DNA of 64,000 bases from Aptenodytes patagonicus (Eukaryota > Chordata > Aves > Sphenisciformes > Spheniscidae): NCBI RefSeq assembly GCF_965638725.1, contig NC_134961.1, positions 5,176,641 to 5,240,640 on the forward strand, in the 5' to 3' direction. Positions 49,601 through 64,000 of the stretch are shown piece after piece. The translations under genes were made by a program, and so were the position numbers. Each line of letters starts with the position of its first letter. Position 1 is the stretch's first letter. Below the pieces are notes generated by a model that was not told the origin of the DNA, searched no databases, and saw only the letters and a list, made by a program, of their open reading frames with translations.

Positions 49601-51586
49601 ATGTCCTCCATCGGTGGTGGGGCTCGGGCGCTGGCGCTGCAGAAGCCGCACGGGGCCGGCGGGCCAGGGCCAGCCAAGGCGCCCGAGGGCTACTACCTGC
49701 AGCCAGGGGCCCCCCCAGGCAGCCCTGAGCGTGCCCGCGTGGCCACCGTCCTGGCCACCGTCAAGCACAAGGAGGCCATCGGGCTGGACGGGGAGGTGGT
49801 GAACCGGCGCCGGACCATCAGCGGCCCCGTCACCGGGCTGGTGGCAGCCGCCCGCCGCGAGCGTGCCGACAGCATGCGGTCGGAGGCGGGCACCGACGGC
49901 CCCGGTGAGCGGCTGCGGGTCGAGCGCGGCGGCTCCCCGGACGGCATCCCCTTCGCCGAGGAGGGCAACCTCACCATCAAGCAGCGGCCACGGCCCCTGG
50001 GGCCGGCCCGAGGGGAGGTGGGCGAGGGTCTGTCCCCAGCCCACCGCCACGGGGACCTTGCCAAGGTGGAGGCCAGTGCCACGCTCAAGCGGCGGATCCG
50101 GGCCAGGCAGAGCCAGCAGGACGGCGTCCGCTTCGTCCTCACCGAGTCCGACACCGTCAAGCGCCGGCCCAAGGCCAAGGACAAGGAGCCGGCGCTGGAG
50201 CCGGCCCCGCTTGCCGTCTACCAGAACGGCACCGGCACAGTCAAGCGGCAGCCGGCCTCCGAGCTGAGCGGGGCTGAGCCGCCCCCCACTCCGCCGCCCG
50301 CTGCCCGCCCCGACGGCCCTGACTACGCCCCGCCGCCCGCCGAGCCCAAGAAGCCCTTCAAGCCACCAGTGTCCCCCAAGCCTGTGCTGACGCAGCCGCC
50401 CCAGAAGGTGCCTGGGCCGCCGGCACCCATCCCCAAAAAGGTGCCCATCCCGAGCCCCGGCAGCCCAGGTAGGTGCCTCTCCAGCCCCCCAGGATGGGAG
50501 CTCCCTGGGGCAGATGCCGGGGGTCCCGGCCGGCCCCGCTGCCTTTCTGCCCCTCTCCCTTCTCTCCGCAGAGGTGAAGCGGGTCCACGGCACGCCACCC
50601 CCGGTGTCCCCCAAGCCCGTGCCGCCCCCCACGGCGCCGAAGCCCCCCAAGCCCCACACCGCCATCCAGTCGGTGAGCGCCAGCTCCACGCCTGCCCCGT
50701 CCCCCGCCCGGCAGCTGGGCGCCACCGCCGCCAAGCCGTCCAGCACGCCGCCCTCGCTCTGCTCCAGCCCCGCCAAGCCCCTCTCGCCCGGCGCGCAGCC
50801 CCAGCAGGTGCCGGTGAAGCCGCCGCGCTCCACCATCGCCGGCCCCTCTGTTGACAGCGCCGGCCCCGAGCTGGCGCAGCAGAAGCTGGAGGAGACGAGC
50901 GCGTCCCTGGCTGCCGCGCTGCAGGCTGTGGAGGAGAAGATCAAGCAGGAGGACAGTCAGGCGGCAGAGTAAGGGGGCGCGGGGCAGCGGCCGGTGGTCC
51001 CTGGGGAGGGCGCGGGGCTGTGCTGTGCCACTGAGCTGCATGGGGATGGGGTGGGTCAGGAGGCCACAAGCATCGCGGGCAGGGGATTGGGCTGTGCCAC
51101 CATGGCGGGAGTGGGACTGTTGACAGGGGTGACGTTGGGGGAACACTGTGCCGGAGCATCACGGGGCCCTGGCTGGAGCTGTGTTAGGGAGATGGCGCTG
51201 GGGGACACTGTACCGGAGCAGCCACGGGCAGGGGGACCTGGGCATGCGGGTGCACTGGGGGCTGTCTTGGAGAGGTGACACTGGGGGACACCGAGCCAGA
51301 GCATTGTGGGTCTGGGCTGGCCCCAGCCGTGCAGTGGCACTGGGGTCTGCACTGTGGGGGTGACGCTGGGGACACGGTGCTGAGCACCGCAGGGCAGACG
51401 GGGGCAGGAGGGCCCTGCACGGGGCAGAGGCGACCGTGCGGTGCCGCCGTCCTGTGCGCGGCGCTGACCCGTCCCCACCCCTCACTCAGCTCGGCCGTGG
51501 AGTCGAAGAGCACCGTGAGCATCCTGGACGACATCGGCAGCATGTTTGACGACCTGGCGGACCAGCTGGACGCCATGCTGGAGTGA
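19140..51586 (+). CDS. CASKIN1: CASK-interacting protein 1, complete
   Basis: Twenty constitutive coding exons: 19140-19233, 34633-34684, 37617-37714, 37822-37967, 38066-38161, 38441-38571, 38642-38750, 39005-39113, 39230-39324, 39401-39518, 43518-43625, 43781-43899, 44947-45034, 46766-46863, 47335-47445, 47537-47638, 48137-48275, 48354-50468, 50572-50968, 51490-51586. They total 4422 bases, 1473 aa (human 1431). Domains: six ankyrin repeats (about 45-275), SH3 (about 283-344), CASK-binding motif [10 protein letters not shown] (375-384), SAM1 (about 489-556), SAM2 (about 561-625), a long proline-rich region in the 2.1-kb exon 18, and the C-terminal block [25 protein letters not shown]1 is a synaptic scaffold that binds the CaMK-like domain of CASK; its tandem SAM domains polymerise. 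All introns are GT-AG except intron 10, which begins with GC. An in-frame cassette exon lies at 41235-41450. Intron 1 is 15.4 kb. Confidence 0.97.
19770..20165. repeat. TG-rich degenerate repeat
   Basis: About 400 bases of imperfect TGTG/TGCGTG sequence in CASKIN1 intron 1, with alternating purine-pyrimidine runs such as GTGTGCGTGTGGCTGTG. Frames through it encode low-complexity Cys/Val peptides and are not genes. Confidence 0.75.
20442..20704. repeat. Minisatellite, about 35-42 bp unit
   Basis: Six to eight diverged copies built on GCAGGGCTGGCGTGGTGTCC followed by CCCATGTCC-type sequence, inside CASKIN1 intron 1. Copies differ by substitutions and small indels, so it is an old array. Confidence 0.7.
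26215..26455. repeat. Minisatellite of TGTGCATCCGTG-like units
   Basis: About 240 bases built from GTGCATCC, GTGCATGC and TGCCCCTGTG in varying order in CASKIN1 intron 1. The unit repeatedly creates TGCATG, the RBFOX binding motif, and purine-pyrimidine alternation. Confidence 0.75.
28905..29230. repeat. Minisatellite with an E-box in almost every unit
   Basis: About 13 units of roughly 24 bp related to TGTCCAGCTGTGATGGGCAG. I count 11 intact CAGCTG sites. A block starting AGTGAATATCCAGCTGTGG occurs twice, near 28980 and 29140, showing a higher-order duplication of about 160 bp. Confidence 0.75.
30412..30551. repeat. 51-bp tandem repeat, about 2.75 copies
   Basis: Two nearly identical 51-bp units starting CACGGGGGTCTCCCCATGG and a third, more diverged partial unit. 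Because 51 is a multiple of 3, open frames run through it and mimic a coding repeat. Confidence 0.8.
32527..32603 (-). other. Long near-perfect hairpin in CASKIN1 intron 1
   Basis: Arms 32527-32560 and 32570-32603 (34 bases each) are inverted repeats with two mismatches, separated by 9 bases. Each arm's outer end is CCCGGGGATCGGCGTCG or its complement. In sense RNA the two mismatches are C-A and A-C; in antisense RNA both become G-U pairs, so the antisense transcript would fold into an unbroken 34-bp stem. It could be a pre-miRNA-like hairpin or a recent inverted duplication. No other evidence of transcription is available. Confidence 0.75.
32690..32910. promoter_or_regulatory. GC-rich block with perfect octamer, candidate enhancer or alternative promoter
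   Basis: CpG-rich sequence in CASKIN1 intron 1 containing a perfect POU octamer ATTTGCAT at 32796-32803 preceded by CCGCCGGCC. It could be an alternative promoter for a short CASKIN1 transcript. No first exon with a donor and suitable ATG stands out. Confidence 0.25.
33225..33535. repeat. Minisatellite, about 36-bp unit, 8-9 copies
   Basis: Units of the form GTGGTGCCCCTGTCCCTCCC followed by CGTGCCCTGGGGACCC in CASKIN1 intron 1. Variation between units is mostly substitutions. It creates repetitive open frames on both strands that are not genes. Confidence 0.8.
34685..37616 (+). other. CASKIN1: CASKIN1 intron 2
   Basis: A 2.9-kb intron between ankyrin exons 2 and 3. It includes a TG/CA-rich tract at 35630-35760 with several TGCATG motifs. 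Long open frames on the minus strand (36.1-37.8 kb) are GC-driven and lack splice structure. Nothing else recognised. Confidence 0.7.
35630..35760. repeat. TGCATG-rich simple repeat
   Basis: Imperfect GTGTGCATGCA/GCGTGC sequence in CASKIN1 intron 2, with several TGCATG hexamers and alternating purine-pyrimidine runs. It resembles the tracts at 26.2 and 41.6 kb. Confidence 0.65.
39680..39960. repeat. Minisatellite, about 27-bp unit, roughly 10 copies
   Basis: Units related to GTGTCCCCATTGTGCATGTG followed by GGGCTG or GGGTCG in CASKIN1 intron 10, beginning about 160 bases after exon 10. Open frames on both strands here encode Cys-rich or His-rich repeats and are artefacts of the array. Confidence 0.8.
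41117..41232 (+). promoter_or_regulatory. CASKIN1: Extended pyrimidine tract before the cassette exon
   Basis: A long T-rich tract with interspersed C (for example TTTCCTTTCTTTTTTTTTC) and later TGTCTCTATT and TTTTGTCTCTTG, running to the acceptor at 41234. Such TCTT/CTCTCT-rich tracts are typical PTB-binding silencers upstream of neuronal exons. This role is inferred from motif content. Confidence 0.5.
41235..41450 (+). CDS. CASKIN1: CASKIN1 in-frame cassette exon (72 codons)
   Basis: Acceptor ATTATCAG, donor CAAG|GTAGTT, 216 bases, phase 1 at both ends, so it can be included or skipped between exons 10 and 11 without changing frame. It reads open throughout: begins [20 protein letters not shown], contains [15 protein letters not shown], and ends [10 protein letters not shown]. 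Inclusion puts an aromatic and proline-rich segment between the SH3 domain and the CASK-binding motif. Third positions are much less GC-rich than in neighbouring exons, which suggests the nucleotide sequence itself is constrained. I do not recall this segment in the canonical human protein, so I call it alternative. The flanks (upstream T/C tract 41117-41232, downstream TGCATG cluster 41595-41697) support regulated splicing. Confidence 0.8.
41565..41700 (+). promoter_or_regulatory. CASKIN1: TGCATG cluster downstream of the cassette exon (RBFOX-like)
   Basis: Five TGCATG motifs at 41595-41600, 41615-41620, 41629-41634, 41643-41648 and 41692-41697, within 250 bases after the cassette donor. RBFOX proteins bound downstream of an exon usually promote its inclusion in brain and muscle. 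The tract is also a TG-rich simple repeat, so some motifs may be incidental. Confidence 0.5.
44265..44510. repeat. Tandem CTGC/GCACTGC-rich repeat
   Basis: Diverged units such as CTGCCTGCACATTGCGCACTG in CASKIN1 intron 12, 440 bases or more before exon 13. Translated frames are Cys/His-rich and not genes. Confidence 0.7.
45470..45915. repeat. GGATGCACACG minisatellite with (CA)n blocks
   Basis: About 445 bases of GATGCACACG/GGGGGGATGC units with several (AC)6-8 runs in CASKIN1 intron 13. Open frames of up to 361 aa on the minus strand through it are low-complexity Cys/His/Pro and not genes. Confidence 0.8.
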
Positions 51587-53680
51587 GGGGCGCCAGGGCC
51601 CCGCGAACCTCAGGGCTTACGTGGGCACAAGGGCACAACGATCCACGACTTCCCCCCCCCCCCCCCCCCGGCCCCGCCGCCCTCCCCTGTCCCCTTTGTA
51701 CAGCCGTCCCCTCCCGGACACCCCGTCCCTCGGGGTTTGCACAAAGAAGAAGATACCTCAGGATTGTGCTCACGGACTCGGCGCTGGCTCCGGCGGGACT
51801 CCCTTTTGCAGAAGCAAAAAAAAAAACCCACAAAAAACAAAAAAACAAACCAACAGAAGAAATGAAGCGACACGCCCTGGACCGAAACGTCCCCCCCCCC
51901 CCACTGGCTGCCGGGGCTCTGGGGGGGGGGGGTCTCTCTACCTACCTGTCCGGTGGCCGCCGCCATCGCGCCCGTGCCCTGCCGGCCCTGGCGCCGCGGG
52001 TCGCCGCGGCCCGAATGTAGCACAAGCCCTGCCCGGCGCGGCGGCCTCGGCGGCGGCTCCGTCAGCGGCGTGCCATGTGTCGCCGATGGCATTTGCTGGT
52101 GGACGCTGCGGCCGCGCCGGTGGCGGGTCCGGGTGGGCAAATGCACTTGGGTTTCTTTTCTCCTTTTTTAGTTTTCCTTTTTTAATTTTCTTTCTTTTTC
52201 TGTCGTCGTTCGCTGGGGGCGGGCGGGGCGCGGGGGTCCCGCCGCGGCGTCGCACCGGGCTGGGGGCTGCCCCGTGGAGGGATGCTGCCCGAGGGGCGCG
52301 GGGGCCTGGCCGCGGGGCTCCCCTTCGCGGGGGCTTTGCCTCAGGGCTGGGAAGGGGGTTTAGTTTGCGTTGGTTGCAAATCGGGGAGCGAACGCCCCAC
52401 CTCGGGGCCCTCGGCGGCGCGGGCGGGCGGGCGGGGGGCAGCGGGACGTGCCCCTGCCCGGCCCCTCCCCGCCGGGGGAGAGGACAGTGATAAGCTATAA
52501 AGAAGTATTAATTTATTGGAGGGGGGAAAAAAAAAAAAAAAGATATAAACCAGATTTCCCCCACCCCCAAAATAATAAAAAGAATAAACTTTAACAAATA
52601 TATATTTAAAAGATTTAAAAATATTAGCAATTATATATAAAGCAGTTTAAAAGAAATCAAGAGAAAACTGGATTTTAGCTTGAGAAAAACTATTAGATTA
52701 TACTAAGCTGTGTGTCTTGTGGCAAACTCATTCTAAGAGTAGCACAATATTTACCTTTTCTCTGGGTGGAAGGTACGTGCAAGCAGTTCTGTTCGGGTCT
52801 TTCCGTTGGGATTCAGTGTCACGTCTTTATTTTTACACCATTAAGAACTCAAAGGATGTGCCTTGTTTTACGGAGGTTTTCGTTAATTCTTCTACTGGAG
52901 GTGTTTCATTTCTTTTGGAGTGTCTTCAGGTTTTGGGGGTTTTTTTTTTTTGGTTTTGTTTTGGTTTTTTGGCATTCGTTTGGTGTGCGCGTGTGTGTGG
53001 GTGTGCGTGGGTGTGCACGCGGGGGTGCGTGTGCTCGCGTGCGTCCTCCGGGACGCACCGCTGTATATTCATGTATAAACTGGAGTTGGAGTCTGGTTCA
53101 GTCGCTTGAGTCCTGATGAATGCATTTTTTGCTTGTGGTTTCAAAACGAAGTGTTGCTGTTCCTTTCTTTTCTTGAGACGTACAGAGTGGTCTCTCTCTC
53201 CGCCTTCCTCTCCCCCCCTCCCTCTCCCCCCTCCCCGTCTCTCCCGTTGTGGTCGCTGATCCAGATGTGTTTGGCACAACTTTGAAATTTCTTTTAAAAA
53301 AAAAAAAAAAACCACAAAAAATACTTTAAAAATAACAAAAAAAAAAAAATCACCCGCCTGAAAATATCTGTTGAAAAGAAAAAAAAATTGTATCTAAAAA
53401 AAAAAAAAATCCATAAAGTTCTACATGATGGATATATACATATATATATTTTTTATGATTAAGTTATGGACTCTGTATCGTATCCCATCTGTCAAGCTAT
53501 GCATCTTGGTGCTTCTCCCTGCTCTTCTGTGCTTAGATTTCACCTCTACTCGTCTTACTCTTCCTGTTCTGAATAGTAGATGGCTCGTGGTGCTGTGAAG
53601 AAGTTTGCTCCTATACGAAGTCTGGCAACAAATATTTAAAGAAAAATAAAAAAATAAAACCCCTGCCGGGCTGCCACCAC
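51587..53680 (+). other. CASKIN1: CASKIN1 3' UTR
   Basis: From the stop codon (TGA 51584-51586) to tandem poly(A) signals AATAAA at 53645-53650 and 53653-53658. The first 900 bases are GC-rich with a C20 run (about 51651-51669). The rest, from about 52490, is AT-rich with A-tracts, a TG-rich stretch at about 52985-53045 and a Pumilio-like TGTATATT at about 53063. Proximal AATAAA copies at 52574-52579 and 52583-52588 allow a shorter form. Small frames here are not coding. Confidence 0.7.
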
Positions 53681-54140
53681 TGTTTGTGTCCAAGAAACCT
53701 CAGCCATCGCGTGCAATGGCTCCCGCCGCGCGGCCGGGGCTGGCAGGCGGCCGCGGCGTCCCGGGCCGTGCCGGCACAGCGGGTGCGTGGGTGCCGGATG
53801 CTGCGGTGCACGCGGGTCCTTCTGGCGCGGTCGTGTCTTGCTGGGCGTACGCGCTGCACGGTCCGAGGCCACCCTTGGGTGCCTCTGCAGTGGCCGGGCC
53901 GGGTGCCGGTGCTGGGGGTGCTGTGTGGCAGCCTGGCTCCCCCCGCCCCCCGAGGTGCCCAGCCCCTGCACCCCATTTTTCACAGCGGCCGTGGCCGTGC
54001 CCACCCCTCCGGGGCAGCCAAACGTGGCTCTCGGCAGCAGCCGTGGGGTGGACAGGCGCAGGCTGGAGGCAGGGGCTGCCGCAGGACCGGTGCTGGCCGC
54101 CAGCTCCCGCCGAGAGCCTGCAATAACTCACGCTGGCCAG
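53681..54140. other. Gap between the convergent CASKIN1 and TRAF7 3' ends
   Basis: About 460 GC-rich bases between the last CASKIN1 poly(A) signal and the TRAF7 one. No exon or RNA gene seen. Confidence 0.6.
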
Positions 54141-54157
54141 GAGCAACTCTTTCCGCT

Positions 54158-54163
54158 TTTATT
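54158..54163 (-). terminator. TRAF7: TRAF7 poly(A) signal (TTTATT on + strand)
   Basis: AATAAA on the minus strand about 800 bases after the TRAF7 stop codon. It sets the TRAF7 3' UTR at about 54140-54966. Confidence 0.65.
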
Positions 54164-54952
54164 GTCAATGAAGAAATAATCAAATCTATATTACAATCTT
54201 AAAAACAGTAGAAAATGTGAGTAAAAATGCAACGGAGGCTTTTTCTCTTTAATGTGGAGACCATTATTACAGGGTGGTGAACAATGGGCTTGTGTTATTT
54301 GAGAACTAGCTGTGGCATAAAAATCGTACCTGGCTACTCAAGAAAACACCTCTTCCCAGATGGATCAGCCTGACATCTTGGCAGTAAAATTAAATACTAG
54401 AGACACGAAGGGGTCGGGGTCCCAACCCAGGGCAAGGCCTAATGCTCAGTTCTACCATTTACAAAGGGACCAGCCTCCCAGCGTCGCCGCCCTGGCCAGG
54501 CTGGCTCCTGCCCGTGACAAGCTGAACCATTGAGTCCCATCACTGGCCAAGGGCTGTGCTGCATCTGCACCGCTGCCCCGCGGGGCTGCCGTGGCCTGGA
54601 GGCCCAGCTTCGCCCCAGCGAAGGGGGATGGCCCCAGAGGATGCTCCCCAGCTGGGGGGGACGCAGGCAGAGGAGGGCACCCTGCGGTGCGGAAGGCACT
54701 GGCACCGGAACGGCTTCCTCTGCATTTCCAATCGTATACGGCAGATCTGAGGGGACATCTGGGGCATCCGTGGGCCAGACCCGTCCCGAGAGCTGCCAGC
54801 CGGGGTCCTTGCGGGTGGGAGAACCGGCCGATGGGCAGCGGCAGGCAGTGGTCGGTGCGGAGAGGAGCTGCAGCAGTTACTTCATAGTGGTGTTAGTCAC
54901 CCAGCAGGCCGACGGAGGGGAGGTGTTTTTGGTCTTTCAGTGTGCAGGACTA

Positions 54953-64000
<9,048 letters not shown>

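Noticed and set aside
49019-50944. 641-aa open frame on the minus strand
   Set aside because: It is the antisense shadow of CASKIN1 exon 18, whose high GC at third positions keeps the opposite strand open.
50941-50972. CASKIN1 ending at TAA 50970-50972 as the normal C terminus
   Set aside because: A good donor precedes it and exon 51490-51586 restores the conserved C-terminal block in phase.

Overview
This is vertebrate nuclear DNA, most likely from a bird. The protein-coding exons are close to human proteins that I recognise. The DNA is very GC-rich, most introns are short, and I see no mammalian interspersed repeats. Four genes (BRICD5, MLST8, CASKIN1, TRAF7) lie in the same relative order and orientation as I recall for human 16p13.3, here read in reverse. 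A fifth gene, a hexosaminidase-D homologue, sits between MLST8 and CASKIN1, where I know of no human counterpart. The avian assignment is inference; the species cannot be told.

Layout, left to right. (1) 1386-2133 (+): the last two coding exons of BRICD5, with its poly(A) signal at 2507-2512. (2) 7630-2945 (-): all of MLST8 (GbetaL), 8 coding exons, 326 aa, with a CpG-island promoter at about 7.6-8.0 kb; its 3' end overlaps that of BRICD5. (3) 8.4-16.3 kb (+): a complete HEXD-like GH20 gene of 13 coding exons (564 aa) with an added N-terminal membrane anchor. (4) 19140-51586 (+): all of CASKIN1, 20 constitutive coding exons plus one in-frame 72-codon cassette exon; 1473 aa without the cassette, 1545 with it. 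Its 3' UTR runs to about 53.67 kb. (5) 54.15-64.0 kb (-): the 3' two thirds of TRAF7 (13 exons, 434 aa), cut by the right edge.

The genes are functionally separate: MLST8 is an mTOR-complex subunit, CASKIN1 a synaptic scaffold that binds CASK, TRAF7 a RING/WD40 ubiquitin ligase. They share a conserved locus rather than a pathway. Exon limits below were set by hand from splice sites, reading phase and remembered human proteins; each complete gene keeps an open phase from start to stop, which supports the models. An individual boundary may be off by one base.

The most notable things are: a CASKIN1 cassette exon with a long pyrimidine tract upstream and five TGCATG motifs downstream, the usual layout of a neuron-specific exon; a GC (not GT) splice donor just before it, with an in-frame stop 4 bases inside the intron; a membrane-anchored HEXD paralogue; and a 34-bp-stem hairpin in CASKIN1 intron 1 that is fully paired (two G-U) only in antisense RNA. 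The introns also hold many GC-rich minisatellites and several AT-rich islands that may be conserved regulatory elements.
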